Positions 23,865 through 34,341 are shown, counted from the stretch's first letter. The stretch: DNA of 64,000 nucleotides from Aspidapion aeneum (GCA_963576565.1 CAUYVT010000053.1:124001-188000), one strand, 5' to 3'. Numbers and translations: made by a program. The notes: generated by a model from the letters alone, not told the origin.

Positions 23865-24195
23865 TTCGATGCGGTTACTATTTTGTGGCGTCACTCGCAG
23901 CTGATTAGTAGACCGCCTGTTTTGAATCACGTGGCTAATTGTTTTAATTCAATGAATTTATTTTATTAAAAGAACTATGAATTTGAGAAAAAATTAAACA
24001 AAAAACTTTGTTTTTAGCATTCCCAAGACCTAAAGAGATATCTAAAAATAAATATATATTTATTTTTTACTACTGTCAAACACCCTATTTATGCAATACA
24101 GTTCTTCCTTATCCAAAGATGCGTGAAAGTGTTAAAAGGTATATCCTACTTGATGTATTTCCAACCTTGGAATTCTCGGTATCTAATTGGTAAAT

Positions 24196-24221
24196 AAATG
24201 GATCCATGACGGATTTGATAC
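24196..24221 (-). repeat. Left remainder of repeat split by the Gypsy element
   Basis: The sequence 'gatccatgacggatttgata' is the right end of the TACCTTCCTAGC family in reverse. Its continuation resumes at 30893 on the other side of the retrotransposon. Confidence 0.85.
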
Positions 24222-24623
24222 TGTTACAAATTTAAGTTATTTAAATTTAGGTTTAGTGTAGTATTAGGTTGATTTATCTTAAGGTTGTATTCTTAGTCTA
24301 GGTTTTAGTTGCGTTATCTATGACTTGCGGTCGCAATAATACGAGAACTTTCCGGACGTCGAAGGCTGCCGGAAAGTTCGAGAGAGATGGACGATCCTAT
24401 ATATAGGGCCGAGGTCGCGCACCAGGCAGTCAGTCAAAGATAACCAATTGTAGTGATCGCTAGAAGTTAACGCGAAGTTAATAGGCGGATTTAAGTAGTG
24501 AATTATTAGCAAGTTATTAGTAAGTTTTAAGTGCGTGTTTTTTTGTACATAATTTGTCGAAATAAATTGACGTATCGTTTTCAATAATTGCGAGTTTTAA
24601 TTTGTCGTTGTGAACCCGTAACA
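24222..24623 (+). repeat. 5' LTR (402 bp)
   Basis: It begins TGTTAC and ends GTAACA. It contains a TATA box (tatatata at 24398-24405), an initiator-like 'tcagtc' about 30 bp downstream, and an AATAAA at about 24561. It lacks an 18-bp segment present near the start of the 3' LTR. Confidence 0.95.
24345..24405 (+). promoter_or_regulatory. LTR promoter with heat-shock-element-like sites
   Basis: Upstream of the TATA box are GAActTTCcgGAc (24345-24357) and GAAagTTCgaGAg (24372-24384). Each has two perfect and one partial unit of the nGAAn heat-shock-factor consensus. The second is conserved in the related LTR at 36108-36115. The two sites also form a larger inverted repeat. HSF binding is inferred. 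Confidence 0.5.
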
Positions 24624-24625
24624 AT

Positions 24626-24643
24626 TGGTGTCAGAAGTGAGAT
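24626..24643 (+). other. Primer binding site
   Basis: The sequence 'tggtgtcagaagtgagat' starts two bases after the LTR. It complements a eukaryotic leucine-tRNA 3' end (from memory) with one mismatch. Confidence 0.7.
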
Positions 24644-25647
24644 TAAAAGAAATAAATAGTGCAAAGACTATCCTTACACAGTACCACCGGCTAGGACAAT
24701 TAAAAAGAAGAACAGTAAGTGATTTTGCCAGAATATTCGGAACTGAATAGTGCAAAGACCACCGGATAGGACAATTGGACAGAAAAACAGTAAGTGATTT
24801 TTTCCAGAATATTCGAAGAAGTTCGATATTGTTTTATTCAAAAACCAAAAGAGATATTTAAGAACCGACTTCGACATTAACTTTACAGTCCAAAAATTGA
24901 TAATTAGAGAGATTTTCTAGAATATTCTATCACTTTCTACGACGCTCTATTCAAAAACCAGAAGAAATATCCAAAAAAGCAACTTCGACATTAGCTTAGT
25001 AATTTCAAAAGTAAGAACTAAAAAGAATTTCTAGAAGATTCTATAACATTCTACGACGTTCTATTCAAAAACTAGAAGAGACATACAAATACCGACTTCG
25101 ACATTAGTTTAGTTATTTCAAAAGTAAGAATTAGAAAGAATTTCTAGAATATTCCATCACTTTCTACGACGCTCTATTCGAAAACCAGAAGAAATATCTA
25201 AAAAGCGACTTCGACATTAGCTTAGTAATTTCAAAAGTAAGAACTAAAAAGAATTTCTAGAAGATTCCTTAACATTCTACGACGTTCTATTCGAGAACCA
25301 GAAGAGATATACAAAAACCGACTTCGACATTAGCTAAGTTATTTAAATATTTAAATAGTGAGAATTAGAAAGAATTTCTAGAATATTCCATAACATTCTA
25401 CGACGATCTATTCGAGAACCAAAAGAGATAATCAAAAAGTGACTTCTACATTTGCCTAGTGTCAGAAAGAGTGACATTTACTAGTATATTCTAGAACATT
25501 CCATTAGGTCTTATTTAAGAATCAGAGTGGATATAAAAAAAAACAAAAAGAAAACCGACTACGACATTAGCTTTATAGACCAAAAAAAAATAAAAATAAA
25601 AAAAAAATAAATAACATAAACATTTTAAGTGATTTATCAGGAAGTTG
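24644..25647 (+). promoter_or_regulatory. Untranslated leader with tandem repeats, each carrying a heat-shock element
   Basis: The ~1-kb leader consists of degenerate ~113-bp tandem units sharing 'cgacttcgacattag' and 'ctacgacg'. Each unit has one perfect TTCnnGAAnnTTC trimer, starting at 24802, 24915, 25029, 25142, 25255, 25376 and 25489. The intervals are 113, 114, 113, 113, 121 and 113. The trimer is the textbook heat-shock-factor binding site. Being downstream of the start of transcription, they could act as an internal enhancer. The leader has no coding frame of note. Confidence 0.7.
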
Positions 25648-26899
25648 ATGCTTACTAGACAAGGATCGGCAAAGATGGAAGATCTAACTAAAATGATGCA
25701 GGCTCTAGCAGCTCAAATGGCTCAAAACCAGAACGATATAAGACAGACCATTGAACAAAACCAGAACGACATGAAGCAGACCATTGAACAAAACCAGAAC
25801 GATATGAAACAGACATTTGAGCAAAGATTAGATGGCATTTAAGAAAACTTCGATCAAATAAAGAGCAACTCCGAGCAGCTTAGAGGAGAGTTCAAGGCAG
25901 CAACCGAAGATCTTAAGGAAGAAATAACTCAGAGAATGCAGAATGTAGAAGAAAAGGTACAAAACAAATTGCAGAATGTAGAAGAAACGTTACAGAACAA
26001 ATTGCAGAATGTTGAAGAAAATGTGGAGACCAAGCTACAGAATGTAAGAGAAGAAGTTTTTCAAACAGTGGAAGAAAAATTCCAGGACGTGTCAAAACAG
26101 CTTATACAGCTCCAAAAAGAACACAACAAAATGAAAGCTCAGGGATGTGTTGTGAATTCCAACAAAAATATTAAGCCTCAAAATTTCGATGGTACGTCTT
26201 CCTGGTCTACTTACAAACAACAGTTTGAAGCTGCCGCTGCTGCAAATGGTTGGGATGATGACGAAAAAGCTAGAGCATTGTTAGTAGCTCTACGAGAACC
26301 TGCTCTGGAACTTTTACGGTCCATTCCAGTCGAACAAAAACAGAATTATAACGCTTTAGTGGCAGCGTTAGAAAGAAGGTATGGAGACGAACACTTGCGA
26401 AATTTACATTGGTCAGAATTAAATATTCGTCAAGAAAGACCACGAGTATGAAGCAGATATCAGGAGGCTGATGTATTTAGCTTACCCAAAAATGCCAGAA
26501 AATTACAGAGATCCCTTCACGGTAGATCGCTTTATTAACGGATTACGAGACACGGACTTAGCAAAGTTACTTCGTCGAGAACGCTTCCATAATAGCAGTG
26601 AAGTGTTGATTCGAGCCCTTGAAATCGAAGCATCAAATAATATGTCCAGGCCAAAAGTAAGAGCTGTTTCAATTCAGGAGGGAGAAGAAATGAGCAATGG
26701 ACATGAGGTCAACTCAAAAACGCTAAACCAAATGTTTCAATCACTGATAGAGAAGATTGACTCTTTGAAAGAAAGCAGACGATCCCCTTCAAATGTAAAG
26801 TGTTTCAGATGCGGACGTACAGGGCATATTCAACGCGATTGTCGCGTCCAAATAAGGTCTCGCTCGCCATCTAGCGGGACAGAGATCAGGAAAAACTAA
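25648..26899 (+). pseudogene. gag: Gag, with one stop and one frameshift
   Basis: ATG 25648 opens a coiled-coil N-terminus with about three copies of 'EQNQNDMKQTI' and then heptad-like 'MQNVEEKVQNKLQ' repeats. A capsid-like part follows ('NFDGTSSWSTYKQQFEAAA', 'DDDEKARALLVALREPA'), and near the end a nucleocapsid zinc knuckle CFRCGRTGHIQRDC (C-x2-C-x4-H-x4-C). TAA at 25840-25842 interrupts the coiled coil, and the frame changes near 26430 just after 'SELNIRQ'. Gag packages the RNA into cytoplasmic particles. The frame ends at 26899 and overlaps the pol frame by about 25 bp in the -1 register, as expected for programmed -1 frameshifting. Confidence 0.9.
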
Positions 26900-27408
26900 A
26901 CCTAGTCAACGCAGAGGGGCGGGTGTTGGCTAAAGGGAATGTAGCCCCCAAAATTTATTCAATTAAGAGCTTAAAACATACTGCTGACAGTCTTAACATC
27001 GACGGACTTATAAATGGAAGACAAGTTAACATAACAGTAGACACTGGTGCTGCCATATCATTGCTTAAGTTCAAAATTGCAACGAGATATAAAATTCGAC
27101 CAACAAAAAAGAAAATAACACTTAAGACTGTGACTGGAGAATCCGCCGACGTGTTGGGGCAGACAGACATAGACCTACAGCTGGGAAGATTGAAGATTCG
27201 CCACACTGTATTGGTTGCCGAAATAGAAGACGAATTTATTTTGGGAATGGACTTGATAAGTAAACATGGATTTGCGTTTGATAAAAAACTTAATACCCTG
27301 AGATTTGGAAATGAAGAGTTCATTTTGTCAAATAGTCACTTCAATAAAGAACCAATAAAGGTCGTGGCAGTATGTACAATAAGACAGTCGGTAACAGTGA
27401 GACCATAA
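26875..27408 (+). pseudogene. pol: Pol, protease domain
   Basis: The frame opens after TAG 26872 and carries the retropepsin active-site motif 'VDTGAAISLL' and the flap/hydrophobic partner 'FILGMDLI', the usual spacing for an aspartic protease of about 110 residues. It should cleave the Gag-Pol precursor. It runs to a stop at 27408, while the rest of pol continues in another frame that already begins near 27372. The change of frame there is most simply a mutation of this copy. Confidence 0.9.
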
Positions 27409-29000
27409 TTTTTGGGAGGCTAGAAAGTAAAACATCAAGCTGTGTCGGACTCATAAGCCAACAGAAATTATCCAACACCTACCTCGTTGCAAAGTCATTA
27501 GTTAAAACCGATAAAGACATCCCGATTAGAGTCGCCAATATTTTCCCAAATAGTGTCAAAATTAATAAGGGGGATGTGGTAGCATTATTTGAGCCAGTCC
27601 AGAAAGTAACAAGATGTGAAGAGCCAACTTCGGAGGATAAAAGTAAGTTACCAACGGAGGTACTTCAGCAATTTCAGTCAACTTGGCAACATCTCACTCC
27701 AGAAGAATTTCGTAAAGCGAGAGAGTTTATAGAAGAACAAAGTAATATCTTTGAAACTAAGAGTAGTTCGGGTCGCACAAACCTTATTCAACATTCCATC
27801 AACACTGGCGATGCCCAACCGATAAGACAGCCCCCAAGAAGACTACCATTGGCCAAACATGAAGAAGTTCACAATCTCATTAATAAAATGCTCAGCGACG
27901 GTGTTATTGAAGAATCATCAAGTCCTTGGTCATCTCCTGTGGTGTTGGTCACTAAAAAGGATGGAAGTACTAGATTTTGTGTCGACTACAGGAAACTTAA
28001 CGATGTGACCAAGAAAGATAGTTACCCACTGCCAAGAATAGACGACACATTAACAATGTTGGCAGGATCATATTGGTTTTCTACTCTTGACCTGAAAAGT
28101 GGGTATTGGCAAGTAGGAATCTTTGAAAGAGATAAAGAGAAGACTGCATTCTCTGCTGGAAGTGGACTTTATCAGTTTAATGTGATGCCATTTGGCCTGT
28201 GCAATGCCCCAGCTACATTTGAAAGACTAATGGAAGTCGTTCTACGAGGCCTTACTTGGAAAACCTGCCTAGTCTATTTGGATGATGTCATAGTAATGGT
28301 GAAATCATTTCAAGATCATCTAGATAATTTACGAGAAGTATTCTCAAGAATCAGGAACGCAAATCTTAAATTGAACTCAAAGAAATATTTTCTGTTCCAA
28401 GAAAAAGTTGAGTTCCTGGGTCACGTCGTTTCCCGAGAAGGCATCCATACCGACGAAAAGAAGTTACAAGCAATAAAAGAATGGCCTCAACCTCGTGACA
28501 AACATGAATTGAGAAGCTTTTTGGGTCTGTGTACATACTACAGACGATTTGTAGAAGGATTCGCGAAAAAAGCGTCTCCATTACATAGACTTACAGAAGA
28601 TAAAGCTTCTTACAAATGGAATACCGAATGTGACCAAGCATTTAGAAGACTAAAAGCAGCATTATGTTCTAGTCCGATTCTTGCATATCCCATTCCAAAA
28701 GGAAAATTCATATTAGATACTGATGCGAGCAACGATGGCATAGGAGCAGTACTCTCCCAAGTACAAGATGGAGACGAACGGGTCATCGAATTTTTCAGCA
28801 AGAAGCTATCCAAACCAGAGAGAAATTATTGTGTTACTAGAAAGGAGCTCCTAGCCATAGTTAAATCCGTAGATCACTTTCACAAATATCTCTACGGACA
28901 AGAGTTTCTGATTAGAACGGATCATGCTGCGTTACAGTGGCTCATGAAAATGAAACAACCTGAGGGGCAAGTCGCGAGATGGATAGAAAAGCTACAATAA
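27372..29000 (+). pseudogene. pol: Pol, reverse transcriptase and RNase H
   Basis: A 542-codon frame. The reverse transcriptase has 'RFCVDYRKLNDVT', 'FSTLDLKSGYWQV', 'FNVMPFGLCNAPATF' and the catalytic 'VYLDDVIVM', in the Ty3/Gypsy arrangement, followed by 'FLGHVVSREGI'. RNase H follows with 'FILDTDASNDGIGAVLSQ', 'YCVTRKELLAIV' and 'FLIRTDHAALQWL', giving the catalytic D-E-D set. These copy the RNA into double-stranded DNA and remove the template. TAA 28998-29000 cuts the frame at the end of RNase H; the protein sequence clearly continues after it ('YHYQIKHRAGRVHNNADALS'). Confidence 0.95.
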
Positions 29001-30460
29001 TACCATTATCAAATTAAGCACCGAGCGGGAAGGGTGCATAATAATGCAGATGCATTGTCCAGAAGACCTTGCCCTGAAGATTGTAAACATTGCAGGAGAA
29101 TTGACCAAAAAGAAGGAATTACCTACGTGCGCTAGATAAAGTTAGAACCAGATGAAGAATGGATGTCGGCTTCGATTAGAACCACACAACTTAACGACAA
29201 AGATGTAGGACCTATCTTGCGATTGAAAGAAGAGAACAAGCCACGACCATCATGGCAAGATATCGCAAACCAAGGGGTGATATTCAAATCACTGTGGGCA
29301 CAATGGGATTCACTGATAGTAGAAGAAAACATCCTTAAACGTGCCTGGGAAAGTGCCGATGGCCTTACTGTGATTAATCAAGTAGTGGTTCCTAGGAGCA
29401 TGGTAGACAATATAATGGCCGAATGCCATGGTGGAAAATCAGGCGCGCACCTAAGCATAAATAAAACCATGGACAAAATTCGAAACCGATTTTATTGGGT
29501 CAATTACTTTCAAGATGTGAAAAACTGGTGCCGCCGATGTTCGACTTATGCAGCCAGCCAAGGTCCCAAAACAAGGTCCAGAGGTCAAATGAAACAATAT
29601 AACGTAGGTCTGCCATTCGAACGCATTGCTATTGATGTGGCCGGACCATTTCCAGAAACTAAAAAGGGCAACAAATACATTCTTGTTGTCATGGATTACT
29701 TTAGCAAATGGCCAGAAGTTTTTGCATTGCCTAACCAAGAGGCCGCTACAGTTGCAGAAGTTCTGGTAAATGATGTTCTCAGCCGATTTGGCATTCCTTT
29801 GGAACTACATTCAGATCAAGGAAGAAACTTTGAATCAAAGCTCTTCCAGAATCTCTGTGACCTTTTAGGAATACATAAAACACGGACTACGGCTTTGCAT
29901 CCGCAGTCAGATGGCATGGTTGAAAGATTTAATAAAACAATAGAAGAACATCTGTGCAAAGTTGTTGATGAGCACCAAACAGATTGGGACCAATATATTC
30001 CATTGTTTTTGATGGCCTATAGAACCGCCATTCACAATACGACAGGAGTTACTCCATCTAGTATCCTGTTTGGTAGAGAACTGCGTTTACCATGTGATAT
30101 CATGTTTGGTTCACCTGAAGAAGCACACTTAGAGGTTAATGACTATGTCGAACGTTTAAGGCACAAGCTGCACGATATCCATGAAGTGGTTAGAGAGCGA
30201 ATAGAAAAGCCAGTGACCGCATGAAAGCGAGATATGACCTGAAAGCAAACTCTTCAGGGTTCAAAGAGAATGATCAAGTCTGGCTATACAATCCTCAACG
30301 CAAGAAAGGAAGATCACCTAAGTTGACACCACCATGGGAAGGGCCTTATAAAGTTTTAGTCTACCGAATCCAGAGAAGCCCGAAGTCCAAGATGAAAGTT
30401 GTTCATCTAGACAGACTAAAACCTTACCTGGGAAATGTTGATCGAGACGATCAAACCTGA
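29001..30460 (+). pseudogene. pol: Pol, integrase and C-terminal tail
   Basis: The sequence continues in frame from RNase H, with TAG at 29133-29135. An open stretch from 29163 has the zinc-binding HHCC region ('HGGKSGAHLSINKTM', 'CRRC'). The DDE core follows: Asp in 'IAIDVAGPF', Asp in 'HSDQGRNFES' and Glu in 'DGMVERFN'. 'MAYRTAIHNTTGVTP' and 'LFGRELRLP' complete the fold. A frame change near 30205 separates the last 80 codons ('QVWLYNPQRKKGRSPKL', 'WEGPYKVL', 'VVHLDRLKPY'), the GPY/F-type tail of Gypsy integrases. Integrase inserts the cDNA, here generating the 4-bp ATAC duplication. Confidence 0.95.
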
Positions 30461-30472
30461 AAAGGAGGATAG
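30460..30472 (+). other. Polypurine tract
   Basis: The sequence 'aaaaggaggatag' lies immediately upstream of the 3' LTR and is the expected plus-strand primer. Confidence 0.8.
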
Positions 30473-30892
30473 TGTTACAAATTTAAGTTATTTAAATTTT
30501 ATAATTGGTATTTATTTAAGTATAGTGTAGTATTAGGTTGATTTATCTTAAGGTTGTATTCTGAGTCTAGGTTTTAGTTGCGTTATCTGTGACTTGCGGT
30601 CGCAATAATACGAGAACTTTCCGGACGTCGAAGGCTGCTGGAAAGTTCGAGAGAGATGGACGATCCTATATATAGGGCCGGGGTCGCGCACCAGGCAGTC
30701 AGTCAAAGATAACCAATAGTAGTGATCGCTAGATGTTAACGCGAAGTTAATAGGCGGATTTAAGTAGTGAATTATTAGCAAGTTATTAGTAAGTTTTAAG
30801 TGCGTGTTTTTTTGTACATAATTTGTCGAAATAAATTGACGTATCGTTTTCAATAATTGCGAGTTTTAATTTGTCGTTGTGAACCCGTAACA
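30473..30892 (+). repeat. 3' LTR (420 bp)
   Basis: Matches the 5' LTR apart from about six substitutions and an extra 18 bp ('tataattggtatttatttaa' region). It is followed by the ATAC duplication. Confidence 0.95.
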
Positions 30893-31395
30893 ATACCTTC
30901 CTAGCTACACTACAAGTGAAGCCATGATATATCAGCCTTGATAACAGTTTTTGTAAATACCTCAAAAACTAAAGCTCATACGAAGTTTTTGGTTATAATA
31001 CAAATTATTGAGCAAAATGTAATCTCCTATATTCCCAAAACCGCATATTGATGCAATAAACCGTAAAAAGGTAGCATTTAAAAAAAAAATTTAATTGTCA
31101 AAAACTGTCATTAGCATTAATGGATTTATACCAAAATCTAATTAGCTCGTAAGACTGTCAAAACCTATTTTATCTAAAAATTCTATGAAAATGGTTTTAG
31201 CGGTTCAGGAGCTATCGCATTACGGACAGAAATACACACACACACACAGACAGACATCACGACGATATTGCTAAGATAGGTCAAACTACACCCTAATAAC
31301 AAATTTTCGGCGTTATCTCAAAAAAATTTTTTTTCGTCCAAAATAATTCATTTTCTAGCAAATCCTGCGCGCGGGTTGGGAAGGTAATAAAAACC
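30893..31395 (-). repeat. Main part of repeat split by the Gypsy element
   Basis: A reverse-oriented copy of the 20924-21445 family. It includes the (CA)n/'gacagacatcacgacgatat' stretch at about 31236-31270 and the GC-rich 'gcgcgggttgggaaggt' end. With 24196-24221 it forms one interrupted copy. Confidence 0.85.
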
Positions 31396-31625
31396 CGATA
31401 ACTTATTCACTTGTTAAGCAAATTCAGGATAAAACACTCATTAGAAGCTGAATGTTGTTATAATACTTATTTGCCAAATTGCTGAAAAAAAGTGTTAAGT
31501 TTTATAGCTTATTTAATAAAAACACTAACTAGTCATTAAAATATGGCGAGCCATACCTTCTTTAAGTGGATTTAGAAAGCTTTTGGATAATTGCCAATTT
31601 TACATTCAAAACGACTGATACGTAC

Positions 31626-31770
31626 CAAGGGCGTATTCAGTGGGGGAGGAGGCTGCCGCATTTTTTAAAATCAGACAACAAAATTTAGGTTATGAATTTG
31701 CCCACCCTTAAGTTGGGAAGGCCATGGAATACAAAAACCCCCCTTCTGTTTTGGGGTGGTTGCGCCCTTG
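31626..31770. mobile_element. hAT-like MITE (145 bp)
   Basis: The ends are 'caagggcg' and 'cgcccttg', with near-identical 8-bp flanks atacgtac (31618-31625) and atacatac (31771-31778). The interior has G- and C-tracts. Confidence 0.75.
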
Positions 31771-32649
31771 ATACATACCCATAAAATGCGAGCGATATGG
31801 ATAAAAAATTAGTAACATGCAGTTTAAAAGTTATTTCATTTTGAATTTCAAAAGCAAACTAAAATCTTTCACGTTTACGGTAATAAAAAAGTTATTATTT
31901 AATTCATTTTATGGAAGTTTTATGGTGTGGGCGAGTTTATAAATTAATATTTTGCTCACCGTTTACATAATTTTTTTTCACATATGACGTGTGACGGTTA
32001 TGTGCCATTTTTGTTCGGTGAGTCCGATGACCATCAAAAAATAAAAAAGAATGCGATAAATCAGATTTCTTAACCACGCTTTTTTCGATTTTTATTTTTT
32101 TCTACAAGAGTCTCTACACAACTGTATAAAAACAATATTTTTAACTTAACCTTCAATCCTGGCATGCCGCGGCTGGTGAAACCAAAATTAACTCCAGGGG
32201 CTTAAATCTGTAAAGGTTCTCCCGGGAGTAGCGTAACGTTGGGTAAGAGTACGCAATGTAATTATATCTAATTTCTATCAGGAAGTTTGGCAACGTCCAC
32301 TTGTGTATGTTTTACGGATTGTTGTTGCTATGTACTCACGAAAATTTAGTGCTGTCTGGCATTTAGTTTTCGAAAAAAGGTAAGAACACCAATAATAACT
32401 TATTCTGATGTAATTTTTGTTAATATTCATTATGGATATTTTTGATAGGCTTACTTTAGGTAAACAATTATTGTAATATTTTTGAGGTTAAATATAAGGG
32501 TCCACAAGGTTGTTAAATTTATAACTTTTTAGTGTGCAAGCAAAGAGTACGCAGTCAAAGAGTATGCACGTGTAACTTTTTGTCTACCTGCGTACTCTTT
32601 GTCTATTTACATTTTTTTTTCTTTTGTAGATATTTGAAACAAGTTGACC
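31771..32649. other. DNA upstream of the transposase remnant
   Basis: Positions 31830-31935 are a diverged match to 35815-35910. Inverted 'caaagagtacgcag' / 'ctgcgtactctttg' at 32539-32602 and a related 'gtaagagtacgcaatg' at 32244 may be subterminal repeats of the transposon below. No matching right-hand end was found. Confidence 0.4.
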
Positions 32650-34341
32650 ATGGGCAAGTATACTAGAAAATCGTAAACAAAACTTATGTTCACAGAATTG
32701 ATGACAGAAATCCAAAAAAGATTAGAAGATGGTGAGAGCAAACAATCTATCGCTAAAAGTCTTGGAATTAACGAGGCAACCCTCAGAAAACGATTGAAAA
32801 TTAGAACTGTACCTACATCTCTCGGTCGTTTTAAACCAATCTTTTCTCCTGAGATGTAACTTCAGCAGTCCCAATACTGCAAAGTCTTGGATAATACATT
32901 TTACGGTTTAACAATTAATGATTCGCGTGAGCATCAATCATAGATTTAACAGGGAAACGAAAATGGCCGGAATAGATTTGGTTAGGTCATTTTGTAAAAG
33001 ACATAATCTGAGCGCTCGAATAACCGAAAAAACTAGTTTAGCTAGAGCATCGGGTTTTAGTGAAGTTCAGGTTAAAACATTTTTTGATAACCTGAGGAAG
33101 GTGTTCGATGGAAAACAGATATCTGCAACCCGTATATTTTTTTTTACACTGGAACTTTTCCATCCATACTAGAATCAATCGCCCAGTTTTTGCCAAAGTT
33201 TTTGCGTCGAAAATAGCTTTTTAGACATAAAAATACAACCATGCGTTAAGTGGGACTCGAACCCACAAGCTCGCGCAACGGCGTGATCGAGGCAGTCCCG
33301 TCGAATATAAGCTGCCATCATACCAGCGCTATATCCGAAGCAGTACCACTATACAAGCGGACACACTACACAACAACGCAACCCGTATATACAATATGGA
33401 TGAATCTGAAATTTTGACAGTACCAAACAAAATGTCCAAGGTGATTGCTCCAACCGGTAAAAAGGCAGTGAGTAAAATAGTTTCTTCTGAGAGCGGTCAA
33501 CTGATTACCGCTGTATGTTGCATGAGTGCGGGTGGAAAATATGTTCCACCTGCCCTAATATATCCTCGAAAATGAAAAAAAGATGAGTTACTCAATGGCG
33601 CTCCTGCAGGCACTTTACTCATGACATCCGATTCCGGATACATAAATAGTGACCTATGTTTGGAATGGCTTGATCATTTCAAAAGGAATGAAAATCCAAC
33701 ACCTGAGGATCCTATACTGTTAATATTGGACAACCACGCGAGCCATATTAGCTTAGCTGCAATTCATAAATGCCGTGAAAATCGAATTTTACTACTGAGC
33801 CTACCACCACACAGCAGCCACCGCTTCCAGCCGCTAGACAGGGGATTTTTTCGGTACTTTAAAGACAGCTTAGGGACAAAAATGTGAAAAATGGCATGTG
33901 TCTCACCCAGGGTGGGCAATCACACAATTTCAAATAGCGGAAATGTTCGGCAATGCGTTTTCCAGAGTGGCTTCTATCGAGAAGGCTGTCAATGCATTCA
34001 GAGCATGTGGTATTTGGCCATACAATACGGATATTTTCTCCCCCGAAGATTTTGCACCTGCAAGTGTGACTGACAGACCACGGCCTGTTCCTGATGAACC
34101 GACTTTAGATGATCCATCAAGCACTGACTCAGATGAAGATCTACCGCTAGTTTATATCAAGCAGCGTGTCAACCAAAATGGGGCCCCCAAATTAAATTTT
34201 CCTGATGGATTTCCGATGCCATCCAATGATGTCATCTACTGCAACTGGATCTGGGAATCGGTGGAAGGTTTTGATGGAGTACATAACCTCACATTTTTTT
34301 TCGTTAAGAGTCGAGTTAAAAAAACACCATTTCTGCAATAA
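32650..34341 (+). pseudogene. pogo/Tigger-like transposase, broken
   Basis: A helix-turn-helix part ('IAKSLGINEATLRKRLK') is followed by a CENP-B/pogo DNA-binding segment ('NRETKMAGIDLVRSFCKRHN', 'SLARASGFSEVQVKTFFDNL'). The DDE_1-type catalytic core has the acidic residues in 'YNMDESEI', 'ILLILDNHASH' and 'HRFQPLDRGFF', with 'GGKYVPPALIYPRK' and 'LPPHSSH' typical of the family. A C-terminal acidic tail ends at 34341. Lesions include TAA about nine codons in, a stop and probable deletion near 32860-32935, TGA at 33573, a frameshift near 33885, and a 240-bp SINE at 33138-33377 whose removal joins the frame exactly. It once cut and pasted DNA and is now dead. Confidence 0.85.
33138..33377 (-). 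mobile_element. tRNA-derived SINE (family 1), copy 2
   Basis: The 13-bp duplication GCAACCCGTATAT lies at 33125-33137 and 33378-33390. On the minus strand it has an A-box-like 'tatagtggtactgc', a B-box 'gggttcgagtccca', the family-1 tail 'aaactgggcgattgattc' and 'ggatggaaaagttccagt', and a short A-tail. The head is longer than in copy 1 and differs outside the B-box. Confidence 0.9.

Larger units (their letters stand above)
21628..24089 (+). mobile_element. THAP-encoding TIR element, broken and invaded
   Basis: The sequence 'aatagggtatttgaca' at 21629-21644 and 'tgtcaaacaccctatt' at 24074-24089 are inverted copies with one mismatch. The interval holds a THAP zinc-finger exon at its left, a C-terminal exon-like frame at its right on the same strand, a foldback and a hAT MITE. 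THAP domains occur in P-element-type transposases and in other mobile and host proteins. I infer an element related to those, but no catalytic domain is visible and no target duplication could be fixed. Confidence 0.5.
24222..30892 (+). mobile_element. Full-length Ty3/Gypsy LTR retrotransposon
   Basis: The element has two LTRs (402 and 420 bp), TGTTAC...GTAACA ends, a tRNA primer site, a repeat-rich leader, gag with a zinc knuckle, then protease, reverse transcriptase, RNase H and integrase in the Gypsy order, and a polypurine tract. The target duplication ATAC is at 24218-24221 and 30893-30896. No env-like frame follows integrase. Six ORF lesions are visible (stops near 25840, 28998 and 29133; frame changes near 26430, 27400 and 30205). 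The LTRs differ by about six substitutions and an 18-bp indel, so insertion is fairly recent but the copy is inactive. Confidence 0.95.

Noticed and set aside
26955..27323. 122-codon minus-strand ORF
   Set aside because: Shadow of the protease domain of pol.
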